Of a stretch of DNA of 64,000 nt, positions 17,529 to 26,087 are shown piece by piece (position 1 is the first letter of the stretch; each line of letters begins with the position of its first letter). The stretch is from Fusobacterium mortiferum ATCC 9817 (GTDB taxonomy: Bacteria; Fusobacteriota; Fusobacteriia; Fusobacteriales; Fusobacteriaceae), in contig NZ_GL987994.1 in the NCBI RefSeq assembly GCF_000158195.2, positions 182,343-246,342 on the forward strand, in the 5' to 3' direction. The position numbers and the translations under genes are program-made. The notes under the pieces were generated by a model that was given only the letters and a program-made list of their open reading frames with translations, was not told the origin of the DNA and did not search any database.

Positions 17529-18269
17529 ATGAAATTTTTAGGAGTAATACCATCGAGATATGCTTCAACTAGATTAGAAGGAAAGCCATTAAAAGATATT
17601 TGTGGACATACTATGATAGAGTGGGTGTATAAAAGGACAAAACTTTCTAATCTTGATGAAGTGGTAGTAGCTACTGATGATGAAAGAATATATAAGGAAG
17701 TTGAAAGATTTGGAGGAAAAGCTATACTTACTAGTAAGGAGCATGAAAATGGAACTAGTAGAATAGCAGAGGTTTGTACAAAATATGAAGACTATGATGT
17801 TATAGTTAATGTTCAAGGAGATGAGCCATTAATAGAGCCAGAGATGATTAACTCTATAATCAATTCTTTTAAAGAGGATGACACTATTTCAATGAGCACA
17901 TTAAAATACAAGATAGACACTATGGAAGAGATAGAAAATCCAAACTATGTAAAAGTAATAACTGATAAAAAAGGCTATGCACTATATTTTTCAAGAAGTG
18001 TAATCCCTTATCCAAGAAAGCTAGATATACAAAATTACTATAAACATGTGGGGATATATGGATATAAGAGAGATTTTGTAGTAGAATATGCAAAAATGGA
18101 GCCAACACCATTAGAATTATCAGAGTCATTAGAGCAACTTAGAGCTTTAGAAAATGGATATAGAATAAAAGTTATGGAGACTCCATATAAGATAATAGGG
18201 GTAGATACTCAAGAGGAGCTGGAAAAAGTAAGAGAATATATAAAAGAGAATGGGTTAAAATTAGATTAA
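17529..18269 (+). CDS. kdsB: 3-deoxy-manno-octulosonate cytidylyltransferase
   Basis: A 246-residue cytosolic enzyme that activates KDO as CMP-KDO for the lipopolysaccharide inner core. The N-terminal nucleotide loop VIPSRYASTRLEGKPL, the ATDDERI segment and the metal-binding NVQGDEPLIEPEMI match KdsB closely along the full usual length. It shows that the organism builds a KDO-containing outer membrane. AAGGAGG precedes the ATG. It begins an operon with the SpoIID-like and NhaC-like genes. Confidence 0.95.
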   Translation: MKFLGVIPSRYASTRLEGKPLKDICGHTMIEWVYKRTKLSNLDEVVVATDDERIYKEVERFGGKAILTSKEHENGTSRIAEVCTKYEDYDVIVNVQGDEPLIEPEMINSIINSFKEDDTISMSTLKYKIDTMEEIENPNYVKVITDKKGYALYFSRSVIPYPRKLDIQNYYKHVGIYGYKRDFVVEYAKMEPTPLELSESLEQLRALENGYRIKVMETPYKIIGVDTQEELEKVREYIKENGLKLD

Positions 18270-18285
18270 TATAAAGAGGAGAAAA

Positions 18286-19866
18286 ATGAAAATTATAAAA
18301 CAATTATCAATAGCGATAATTATAGGATTAGCATTGGTAGGATGTACTTCAACAGAAAGCTTTAGGGAGATAGGTGGAGTTCCTTACAAGGTAGAGAAAA
18401 ATAGAGTAGAAGAGGGAGATTATACTCTAGATAACTCTTTTTTTAGAAAAAGAGGATTACCTATACCAAATGTTTTTAAAGGAAAGGATATAGAGTATCT
18501 TACTGCTAGAAATGATACCCTAAAAAAATATGATTATGATTTTTTTGATGGGGTAGATGAGAAACAAGCTTTAAAATTTTATAAAGATTTAGAGGTAAGA
18601 GGTTATGGAGATAATTCTCCTTATTGGAGATGGAAGATAACTCTTGATAAGGATGAATTTTTTACAGCTATAAAAAATAATCTACCATCTGTATATAGAG
18701 GTAGACCTGCAGAAGTACTTACTCTTGATGATGGGCAATGGAAATCTATCAAAATAACTGAGGCAGGTATAGGAAAAATAAAAGATGTAGAGGTAGCTGG
18801 AAGAGGAAAATCAGGAGTAGTTACCTATATTTTAATTACTACAAATAAAAATAAATACTTAGTTGCTAAAGAGTTAAATATTAGAAAACTTTTTGCTTTA
18901 ACAAAATCTACAACTGAAAGTGGAAAAGATATTTTGATGTATGGAGCAAGAGGTGGAGCTGGAAAATATCAAGAGAGTCCAATTAGAAGAAATATAACTC
19001 TTTTGCCAGCCTCTTATTTTGTAATAGAATATACTGGTGGAAGAGCTAATATCTATGGTGGAGGATATGGACATGGTGTAGGGATGGGACAATATACTGC
19101 TTATGATTTAGCAAAAAATCATGGATACACATATAAACAAATTCTATCTAGACACTATCCACACTCTCAACTAAAAGATATGTATTCTTTAAAAGGGGTA
19201 GGGAAGATTATAAATGTAGGTATTACTACTAATAATTCTTTAGACCATAGCAAAGTGATACTATCTAGTAATGGAAAAATGAGAATAAATGGATCTGGAT
19301 TTAAAATAGATGTACCAGCTAAACAAAAAGTTGTAATAATAAATAATGGAGATAGACTTTGGGTAAGTGTAGATGGAAAACATAGAGTAAAAACTGTAAA
19401 TCCACTAGATATAACAGCTTATGGATATTATATAACTTTGGAAGGATTGAAAAAAGGACACACTACAACTCCTAGATATAGGGGAGATATGTTAATAAAA
19501 CCATCTAAAACTAACTCTAAGAAAATAAGGGTAATAAATAAAGTAAAAATTGAAGATTATTTAAAACAAGTAGTACCAAGTGAGATGCCAGAAAGTTTTG
19601 GAGTGGAGGCATTAAAAGCACAAGCTGTAGCAGCTAGAACTTACGCTTTAAGTGACTACTTAAAAAACAGATATGAAAAAGATGGATTTCATGTAAAAGA
19701 TACAACAGAAAGCCAAGTGTATAATAATGCAAAGGAGAATGAAAGCTCTACAAAGGCAATAGAAGCAACTTCTGGAAAAGTTCTTATGAATGATGGGAAA
19801 CCAATTGATGCTAAGTACTTCTCTACTTCATCAGGATTTACAGAAGCAGCTAACTACATTTGGTAG
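18286..19866 (+). CDS. Lipoprotein with circularly permuted SpoIID/LytB domain
   Basis: A 526-residue lipoprotein (lipobox ALVGC). SpoIID-family proteins are peptidoglycan lytic transglycosylases. The order of the domain halves is swapped here. The part normally at the C-terminus, ending in GGGYGHGVGMGQYTAYDLA, lies near residues 90-300. The part normally at the N-terminus, with the catalytic glutamate in VVPSEMPESFGVEALKAQAV near 428-447 and YFSTSSGFTEAANYIW, forms the end. The stop comes exactly where the usual family continues into the segment found at the start here, so the protein is complete rather than truncated. The organism has no sporulation context; it probably trims septal or wall glycan. 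Confidence 0.85.
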   Translation: MKIIKQLSIAIIIGLALVGCTSTESFREIGGVPYKVEKNRVEEGDYTLDNSFFRKRGLPIPNVFKGKDIEYLTARNDTLKKYDYDFFDGVDEKQALKFYKDLEVRGYGDNSPYWRWKITLDKDEFFTAIKNNLPSVYRGRPAEVLTLDDGQWKSIKITEAGIGKIKDVEVAGRGKSGVVTYILITTNKNKYLVAKELNIRKLFALTKSTTESGKDILMYGARGGAGKYQESPIRRNITLLPASYFVIEYTGGRANIYGGGYGHGVGMGQYTAYDLAKNHGYTYKQILSRHYPHSQLKDMYSLKGVGKIINVGITTNNSLDHSKVILSSNGKMRINGSGFKIDVPAKQKVVIINNGDRLWVSVDGKHRVKTVNPLDITAYGYYITLEGLKKGHTTTPRYRGDMLIKPSKTNSKKIRVINKVKIEDYLKQVVPSEMPESFGVEALKAQAVAARTYALSDYLKNRYEKDGFHVKDTTESQVYNNAKENESSTKAIEATSGKVLMNDGKPIDAKYFSTSSGFTEAANYIW

Positions 19867-19876
19867 GGGGAAGAAA

Positions 19877-21190
19877 ATGAAAAAATATTTAGGGGTAATA
19901 TTAGTACTTACTACTATGATTCTAAATATATTAGTAAAATCATATGTCGGAATAGGAGTTAATGGAGTTTTAATTTTTTTGGGAATTATAGCTCTGATAA
20001 AGGGATTTAAGTTGGGAGAGATAGTGGAGAATGGGTATTTAAGTGGTAAAAAATCTCTTTTGGTAATAAAGATATTTTTATTAGTGGGTGGGATTTCATC
20101 TATTTGGATAATGTCAGGAACAATTCCCACAGTTGTATATCAGGGTATAAGATTGATGAATCCCAATTATTTTTATCTATCATCATTTTTGATTACTTCA
20201 GTTGTAGCCTTTCTTCTAGGAAGTGCCTTTGGAACATCAGGTACAGTTGGGATAGCTATGATAGCTATTGGAAAAGGTTTGGGAGCTGATTTATCAATAG
20301 TAGGTGGAACTGTAATATCTGGAGCTTATTTTGGGGATAGATGTTCTCCAGTATCATCTAGTGCCAATTTAGTTGCTACTCTTACAAAGACTAATTTATA
20401 TATCAATATAAAAAATATGCTAAAGACAGGAGCAATTCCCTTTGTATTGAGTGGAATACTATATGTACTTTGTAATAGTGGAAGTAATGAGATAGTAAAA
20501 AATATAGCTATGTTAGATTTATTAGAGAAAAATTTTAATCTTACATATTTAAATTTTCTACCAATAGTAATTATTTTAGTTCTAACACTTTTGAAAGTAA
20601 ATGTGAAAATCTCTTTGATACTTAGTATAGTTATGGCTATGATACTTAGCTATTTTATACAAGGGAGGGAAATAGTAGATATAGTAAGAACTCTCTTTTT
20701 AGGATTTTTTCTTGAAAGGGATAATCCTCTTTACCCTATATTAAAAGGTGGAGGGATTCTTTCTATGTGGAAAACTGCTATAATAATTTTTATCTCTTGC
20801 TGTCTTTCAGGTTTGATTCAGATGCTGAAGATTTTTTCAAAAATTGAGGAGATAATTTTAAAAAGTAAAAGTGAGTTTTCTCTTTTTATATGGACAGTTA
20901 TAGTAAGTATAATAGCTGGAATGTTAGGTTGTAATCAATCTATTGCTGTGGTAATGACAATAGATATTATGAAAAAAATTTATGAAATTAAAAAAATATC
21001 TAGAGAAAAATTTGCTATTGATATTGAAAATAGTGCCATTGTCCTAGCTGCTGGTATTCCTTGGAACTTAGCTAGCCTATTTCCTGCTACTGTGATGGAG
21101 TTACCTAGCTTAAAATATTTAGCTTACTCCTATTTCATTTTTTTAGTTCCAATAGTGAGAATTATAGAGAAAAAAATATATAAAAAATAA
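19877..21190 (+). CDS. NhaC family Na+/H+ antiporter-like transporter (first)
   Basis: A 437-residue polytopic membrane protein. The family signature SGAYFGDRCSPVSSSANLVAT near residues 148-168 and the later LGCNQSIAVVMT fit the NhaC/ArsB superfamily. NhaC relatives exchange Na+ for H+ or for substrates such as malate/lactate or amino acids. ATG 19877 has GGGGGAAG just upstream, only 10 bp past the SpoIID stop. It lies before, but is transcribed separately from, a second NhaC-like gene under a lysine riboswitch. Confidence 0.85.
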   Translation: MKKYLGVILVLTTMILNILVKSYVGIGVNGVLIFLGIIALIKGFKLGEIVENGYLSGKKSLLVIKIFLLVGGISSIWIMSGTIPTVVYQGIRLMNPNYFYLSSFLITSVVAFLLGSAFGTSGTVGIAMIAIGKGLGADLSIVGGTVISGAYFGDRCSPVSSSANLVATLTKTNLYINIKNMLKTGAIPFVLSGILYVLCNSGSNEIVKNIAMLDLLEKNFNLTYLNFLPIVIILVLTLLKVNVKISLILSIVMAMILSYFIQGREIVDIVRTLFLGFFLERDNPLYPILKGGGILSMWKTAIIIFISCCLSGLIQMLKIFSKIEEIILKSKSEFSLFIWTVIVSIIAGMLGCNQSIAVVMTIDIMKKIYEIKKISREKFAIDIENSAIVLAAGIPWNLASLFPATVMELPSLKYLAYSYFIFLVPIVRIIEKKIYKK

Positions 21191-21272
21191 GAATGAAATA
21201 TATATCATTAATAATATATATTTTACATTAATAAAATAATTAGTTATAATCATTTTTGTAAATAAAATATAA

Positions 21273-21434
21273 AAATAGAGGCGCAACTGACAAGAGTAAT
21301 ATTACTTAGTTTGACAAACAGTGAGGTAATATAAAAGGGGAAGTTGCCGAAATGAAAAAGAGGTCAGGCTTTTTTGTTGGTAATTCAGAGAATATCTGTC
21401 TTACTGTCATTGAGAAATCAATGGAGTGCTATTT
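21273..21434 (+). ncRNA. Lysine riboswitch (L box)
   Basis: The conserved elements occur in order: AGAGGCGCAAC, GACAAGAGTA, AAAGGGGAAGTTGCCGAA, the GGTCAGGCTTTTTTGTTGG region, CTGTCATTGAGAAATCAATG and the closing GGAGTGCTAT. P1 is formed by AAATAG (21273-21278) and CTATTT (21429-21434). It is followed by an intrinsic terminator and an NhaC-like gene, so lysine should switch transcription off. The match to the L-box consensus is strong across all helices. Confidence 0.95.
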
Positions 21435-21471
21435 GTGATTGTAACTTATAAAATATATTTTATGATATTTT

Positions 21472-21506
21472 ATCACAGTTTAGTATTCTAAACTGTGATT
21501 TTTTTA
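21472..21506 (+). terminator. Expression-platform terminator of the lysine riboswitch
   Basis: A perfect 12-bp stem, ATCACAGTTTAG with CTAAACTGTGAT, has a TATT loop and is followed by seven T residues. It lies 38 bases after the aptamer and 22 bases before the transporter start. Confidence 0.92.
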
Positions 21507-21527
21507 TTTTAAAAAACAGGAGGACAT

Positions 21528-22976
21528 ATGTTTGAAGTAATTAAATTAATGCCAGTTGTTATACTAGCAGGACTTATGATAGGAGGATTTGATGCACTAA
21601 TAGCAGCACCTATTGCTACAGTAGCAGCAGCATTAGCAGCAGTAATAACAGAAAAAAGAAAATTTAATGAAATTTTAGATGCAGCACTTTCAAATGTAAG
21701 GGAGATAGTGATAGCTCTATTTATTTTGATGATGGCATATGCTATGGCAGAAGTATTTATGTCAACAGGAGTAGGAGCAGCTATAATCAATCTAGCTTTG
21801 AAAATAGGGATAACAGGGAGAACAATAGCAATAGTAGGAGCAATTGTAACTTCAGTTCTTTCAATAGCCACAGGGACAAGTTGGGGAACATTTGCAGCTT
21901 GTACTCCGATATTTTTATGGCTTAATTATATAGTAGGTGGGAATATTTTCTTAACTTTAGGGGCAATAGCTGGAGGAGCTTGTTTTGGAGATAATATAGG
22001 ACTTATCTCTGATACTACAATAGTCAGCTCTGGAATACAGGGAGTAGAGGTGATAAAAAGAGTAAGACACCAAGGGGTATGGTCTGGTTTAGTTTTACTA
22101 TTAGGAATCATAGCTTTTGGAGTAGCAGGTTTTACTTTTGACTTACCTAATATAACTGGAAATGGAGCAGAGGCAATAGCTAAAATACCAGCAGATGTGT
22201 GGACAAAATTAGCTGCAGAAAGGGAGTCAGCAGTAACACTGCTTAACCAAGTAAAACAAGGTGTTCCTGTATATATGATTCTTCCTTTAGTGCTTGTTTT
22301 AGGAGCAGCTTTTAGAGGTTATCAAACTTTTATCTGTCTTTTTATAGGAATAATATCTTCATATGTTTTAGGAAAGATAGCAGGAACAGTTGTAGATACA
22401 AGAGATTTTTTAGAAAATCTGATAATGTCTGGATTTTCTGGGGCAGGGTCTTGGGTAATAGTAATGATGATGTGGGTATCTGCTTTTGGTGGAATAATGA
22501 AATCAATAGATGCTTTTAGACCTCTATCTACTCTACTTATAAAAATTTCTAAAAATGTTAGACAGCTTATGTTTTGGAATGGAGTTTTATCAATAGTAGG
22601 AAATATGACTTTAGCAGATGAGATGGCTCAAATAGTTACTGTTGGACCTATTATTAGAAACCTTGTAGAAAAAAATGTAGAGGGAAGTCCAGAAGATATG
22701 GAAAAATTAAAATTGAGAAATGCTACATTTAGTGATGCTATGGGAGTTTTTGGTTCGCAACTTATACCTTGGCACGTATATATAGGTTTTTATATAGGAA
22801 TAGCTTCAACAGTTTACCCACTGTATGACTTCAAAGCTTTAGATATAATAAAATATAATTTTATTGCCTATATAGCAGTAATAAGTATGTTATTTTTAAC
22901 AATAACAGGTTTAGATAGAATGATTCCAAATTTTGGATTACCAAGTGAACCAAAGGTAAAATTAAAAAAGTTTTAA
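21528..22976 (+). CDS. Lysine-regulated NhaC family transporter
   Basis: A 482-residue membrane transporter with the NhaC pattern GGACFGDNIGLISDTTIVSS near residues 146-165 and IATGTSWGTFAACTP upstream of it. The lysine riboswitch and terminator directly ahead identify it as a probable lysine permease of the type called LysW in comparative genomics, presumably Na+-driven. Fusobacteria ferment lysine, so uptake may serve both energy and synthesis; no lysine-fermentation genes are in this window. AGGAGG lies 5 bases before the ATG. Confidence 0.87.
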   Translation: MFEVIKLMPVVILAGLMIGGFDALIAAPIATVAAALAAVITEKRKFNEILDAALSNVREIVIALFILMMAYAMAEVFMSTGVGAAIINLALKIGITGRTIAIVGAIVTSVLSIATGTSWGTFAACTPIFLWLNYIVGGNIFLTLGAIAGGACFGDNIGLISDTTIVSSGIQGVEVIKRVRHQGVWSGLVLLLGIIAFGVAGFTFDLPNITGNGAEAIAKIPADVWTKLAAERESAVTLLNQVKQGVPVYMILPLVLVLGAAFRGYQTFICLFIGIISSYVLGKIAGTVVDTRDFLENLIMSGFSGAGSWVIVMMMWVSAFGGIMKSIDAFRPLSTLLIKISKNVRQLMFWNGVLSIVGNMTLADEMAQIVTVGPIIRNLVEKNVEGSPEDMEKLKLRNATFSDAMGVFGSQLIPWHVYIGFYIGIASTVYPLYDFKALDIIKYNFIAYIAVISMLFLTITGLDRMIPNFGLPSEPKVKLKKF

Positions 22977-23010
22977 GAATATTTTGTAATTACTAAGTCA
23001 TTATTATTTT

Positions 23011-23182
23011 AAAAAGAAAACTAAGAATTGCTCCATATTTCAAGAAGTTGATTAACTATGAGCTTATCTCACTAAAAATGCAAGGGTTAAGTCTTCGACT
23101 TATTGCATTTTTTAGTGTTCGATTTCGCTGAGTTAATCTAACTTCTCTTCATAAATTACGCAATTCTTTGAATTTTCTTTTT
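23011..23182. repeat. Palindromic intergenic repeat, copy 2
   Basis: Almost identical to copy 1 and in the same orientation, with the same central hairpin (AAAAATGCAA with TTGCATTTTT). It lies between the convergent lysine transporter and dtd genes. Differences are scattered single bases, which suggests a dispersed family and not a recent duplication with flanking genes. Confidence 0.9.
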
Positions 23183-23220
23183 TTAATTTACACTTGGCTA
23201 GTTACTAGATTCTCAAGAGT

Positions 23221-23679
23221 TTATTTAAAACTTGCTACATCTTTAGTATCGATAATTAAAGTAACAGGACCATCATTTAGAAGCTCAACTTTCATATCAG
23301 CTCCAAATATACCAGCCTCTGTTTTGATACCATAACTTCTGCATTTATCTAAGAATTTTTCATATAGTGGTTTAGCTATCTCAGGTCTAGCTGCCTCAAC
23401 AAATCCAGGACGACGTCCTTTGATACAATCTCCATATAGAGTAAATTGAGATATAACAAGTAACTCTCCTTTGATATCTTCTAAACCTAAATTCATCTTT
23501 CCATTTTCATCTTCAAAAACTCTTAAATCTTTAATTTTTTTAGATAGCCAATCAATTTCTCTATCTCCATCAGTGTGAGTTATTCCAAGTAAAACCATAA
23601 ATCCTTGATTTATTTTACCTACAATCTCTCCATCAACACTTACACTAGAATATTTAACTCTCTGTATAACAGCTCTCAT
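23221..23679 (-). CDS. dtd: D-aminoacyl-tRNA deacylase
   Basis: A 152-residue cytosolic enzyme that removes D-amino acids (and glycine from tRNA-Ala) mischarged on tRNA. Both active-site signatures are intact: SQFTLYGD at 77-84 and NDGPVTL near 136. The start [15 protein letters not shown] is typical of the family. It is a single gene on the minus strand, divergent from pncB. Confidence 0.96.
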   Translation of the reverse strand: MRAVIQRVKYSSVSVDGEIVGKINQGFMVLLGITHTDGDREIDWLSKKIKDLRVFEDENGKMNLGLEDIKGELLVISQFTLYGDCIKGRRPGFVEAARPEIAKPLYEKFLDKCRSYGIKTEAGIFGADMKVELLNDGPVTLIIDTKDVASFK

Positions 23680-23815
23680 AATCCGCCTCCAATTAATATT
23701 TATCCTCTACATAATAACATTATTTTTTTCAAAAAAAAAGATGTTTTATAGTAAAAAAGAAAAAATAATGATATAATTATATGGAAAAGACTATAAAATA
23801 TAAGGAGTAAGAAAG

Positions 23816-25330
23816 ATGGAAAAGTCGAGAGTATTGACAGATTTTGCAAGAGTTATAAATTCAGATAGATATCAATATACAGAGAGTGATATATTTTTAA
23901 TGGAAAATATGGAAGAAAAAATAGCTGTATTTGATGTATATTTTAGAAAAACAGAAGATGGAGGATTTGCAGTAGTAGCAGGTGTTCAAGAGGTAATAAA
24001 TCTAATAGAGATATTAAATAGCACACCAGAAGAGGAAAAGAGAATGTATTTTTCTGAAATACTAGAAGAGGAACACTTAGTAGATTATCTTTCTAAAATG
24101 AAATTTACTGGAGATATATTAGCTATGAGAGATGGAGAGATAGTTTATCCAAATGAACCAGTACTAACAGTAAAGGCTCCATTAATTCAAGCAAAAATTT
24201 TAGAAACTCCAATATTAAATATTATCAATATGCAGATGGCAATTGCAACAAAAGCTTCAAGAGTAACAAGAGCAGCTTATCCTATACCTGTATCATCCTT
24301 TGGAAGTAGAAGAGCTCACGGATTTGATAGTGCTGTAGCTGGAAATAAAGCTGCTGTAATAGGGGGATGTGCAAATCATTCAAATTTAGTAACTGAGTAT
24401 AAGTACGGAATACCTAGTGTAGGAACTATGGCTCATTCATATGTACAAACTTTTGGTGTAGGAAGCCAAGCTGAAAGGACAGCTTTTGAGACTTTTATAA
24501 AGCATAGAAAAAATAGAGAAAAAAATAGTCTAATTCTATTAATAGATACATATAATACTATAGGAATGGGAATAAAAAATGCTATAGAAGCTTTTAAAAA
24601 CTGTGGAATAGATGACAATTATAAAGGAATGTATGGAGTAAGGATAGACTCTGGAGATTTGGCATATCTTTCAAAAAAATGTAGAAAAATACTAGACGAG
24701 GCAGGATTTAAAAAAGCTAAAATAGTTTTAACAAATTCATTAAATGAAGAGCTTATCCGTTCTTTAAAAGAGCAAGGAGTATGTGCTGATTCTTATGGAG
24801 TAGGAGATGAAATTGCAGTAAGTAAATCTAATCCTTGTTTTGGTGGAGTTTATAAGATAGTTGAAATAGATAATGAGCCTGTTATAAAACTTTCAGAGGA
24901 TGTTGTAAAAATATCTAATCCAGGATTTAAAGAGGTATATAGAGTTTATGATACTTGTGGACTTGCCTATGCTGATTTGATTACTCTTATGAAAAATGAT
25001 AGAGATAGAGAGTTGCTTATCAATGGAAAGACTCTTACTATAAGAGATGAAAAATATGATTTTAAATCAAGTGAATTAAAAGAGGGAGAGTATACAGTAA
25101 AAAGATTGACTAGAGAGTACGTAATAAATGGAGAGATAATTATGTCAGAATATGAAAAATTATTTGATATAATGGATTCTCAAAAATACTATTTAGAAAG
25201 TCTTGAAAAAGTATCAGAAGAGAGAAAAAGATTAGAAAATCCACATAAATATAAAGTAGATTTATCATCTGATTTGATAGAATTGAAATATAATCTTATT
25301 AAAGGGATAAAGGCTGAAATAGAAAAGTAG
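23816..25330 (+). CDS. pncB: Nicotinate phosphoribosyltransferase
   Basis: A 504-residue enzyme of the NAD salvage pathway joining nicotinate and PRPP. The segments FGSRRAHGFDSAVAGNKAA near residue 162, GTMAHSYVQTF near 204 and the phosphate-binding VRIDSGDL near 276 are present. The catalytic His lies in GTMAH. Length suits the larger bacterial type. TATAAT lies about 45 bases before the ATG, and AAGGAG provides the ribosome site. It is monocistronic, and a repeat lies downstream. Confidence 0.94.
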   Translation: MEKSRVLTDFARVINSDRYQYTESDIFLMENMEEKIAVFDVYFRKTEDGGFAVVAGVQEVINLIEILNSTPEEEKRMYFSEILEEEHLVDYLSKMKFTGDILAMRDGEIVYPNEPVLTVKAPLIQAKILETPILNIINMQMAIATKASRVTRAAYPIPVSSFGSRRAHGFDSAVAGNKAAVIGGCANHSNLVTEYKYGIPSVGTMAHSYVQTFGVGSQAERTAFETFIKHRKNREKNSLILLIDTYNTIGMGIKNAIEAFKNCGIDDNYKGMYGVRIDSGDLAYLSKKCRKILDEAGFKKAKIVLTNSLNEELIRSLKEQGVCADSYGVGDEIAVSKSNPCFGGVYKIVEIDNEPVIKLSEDVVKISNPGFKEVYRVYDTCGLAYADLITLMKNDRDRELLINGKTLTIRDEKYDFKSSELKEGEYTVKRLTREYVINGEIIMSEYEKLFDIMDSQKYYLESLEKVSEERKRLENPHKYKVDLSSDLIELKYNLIKGIKAEIEK

Positions 25331-25333
25331 TAT

Positions 25334-25604
25334 AAAGAAAATTATAAGAAGAAGTTAGATTAACTCAGCGAAATCGAACGCTAAAAACACAACTGTTTGA
25401 ATGAAACGAGTTTTCCAATAGTAGAGGAGGTTTAACGACTACTACTATTGAGACACAGAAATTTATTTTCTGTGTTACACTAAGGAAACACTGAAAGCTT
25501 TGCTTTCTGTGTCTCAAAATTCTTAGAGAGCTAAAGCTCTTAGAATTTTGGAAGCCATAGTTAATCAACTTCTTGGAATATGAAATAATTCTTAATTTTC
25601 TTTT
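25334..25604. repeat. Palindromic intergenic repeat, copy 3 (expanded, rearranged)
   Basis: A copy in opposite orientation to copies 1 and 2, between convergent pncB and mgsA. One outer arm has lost part of the terminal repeat. The centre carries three extra hairpins: CAATAGTAG with CTACTATTG; GAGACACAGAAA with TTTCTGTGTCTC; and CAAAATTCT with AGAATTTTG. The conserved stems around TTAGATTAACTCAGCG and AGTTAATCAACTTCTT remain. Confidence 0.85.
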
Positions 25605-25619
25605 GATAAGTAATTATAA

Positions 25620-25991
25620 TTATTTTAATTTTAGTGCTGTTACTAATAGTTCAGCTGTTGATTGATTAGTTGCAATAGGTATTTTATGTACATCAGCAAG
25701 TCTGATAAGAGCTGAAATATCTGGTTCATGAGGTTGAGCAGTAAGTGGATCTCTAAAGAAGAATACTGCTTCCATTTCATTCATAGCAATATCTGCTCCA
25801 ATTTGTTGGTCTCCACCAATTGGTCCAGATTGGTATCTGTGTATCTCTAATCCAGTTGCCTCAGCAATTCTTTTTCCAGTAGTGCCAGTGGCAACTAATG
25901 GGTATTTTTTGAAGAAGTCAACATGTTTTTTAGTAAATTCAACTAAATCATTTTTCATGTTGTCATGAGCTATAAGAGCTATTTTTTTCAT
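25620..25991 (-). CDS. mgsA: Methylglyoxal synthase
   Basis: A 123-residue cytosolic enzyme that converts dihydroxyacetone phosphate to methylglyoxal, bypassing lower glycolysis when phosphate is short. The phosphate-binding GTTGKRI near residue 36, [15 protein letters not shown] near 55-69 and [15 protein letters not shown] near 78-92 are all conserved. Full expected length. A GGAGG site precedes the ATG. Confidence 0.96.
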   Translation of the reverse strand: MKKIALIAHDNMKNDLVEFTKKHVDFFKKYPLVATGTTGKRIAEATGLEIHRYQSGPIGGDQQIGADIAMNEMEAVFFFRDPLTAQPHEPDISALIRLADVHKIPIATNQSTAELLVTALKLK

Positions 25992-26087
25992 AATTTTATC
26001 CTCCTTGGTAAGATAGTGTTGTAGCTATAAAGTATTATACAATAAAAAGAGAAAAAAATCTCAAATTTTTTTAAGAAAGGTGAAAAC

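Noticed and set aside
19790-19876. Upstream extension of the first NhaC-like protein overlapping the SpoIID gene
   Set aside because: GGGGGAAG lies directly before ATG 19877, and the extension is polar and has no ribosome site; it is the SpoIID sequence in another frame.
19840-19880. SpoIID gene truncated by a nonsense mutation or deletion
   Set aside because: The missing C-terminal half is present at the protein's own N-terminus, so the gene is a permuted but complete form.
21472-21506. An ordinary terminator of the upstream NhaC-like gene
   Set aside because: It lies about 280 bases past that gene and directly after a complete lysine aptamer, so it is the riboswitch expression platform.
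25365-25568. A 67-codon minus-strand reading frame between pncB and mgsA
   Set aside because: It lies wholly within repeat copy 3, made of hairpin sequences, has no ribosome site and resembles no protein.
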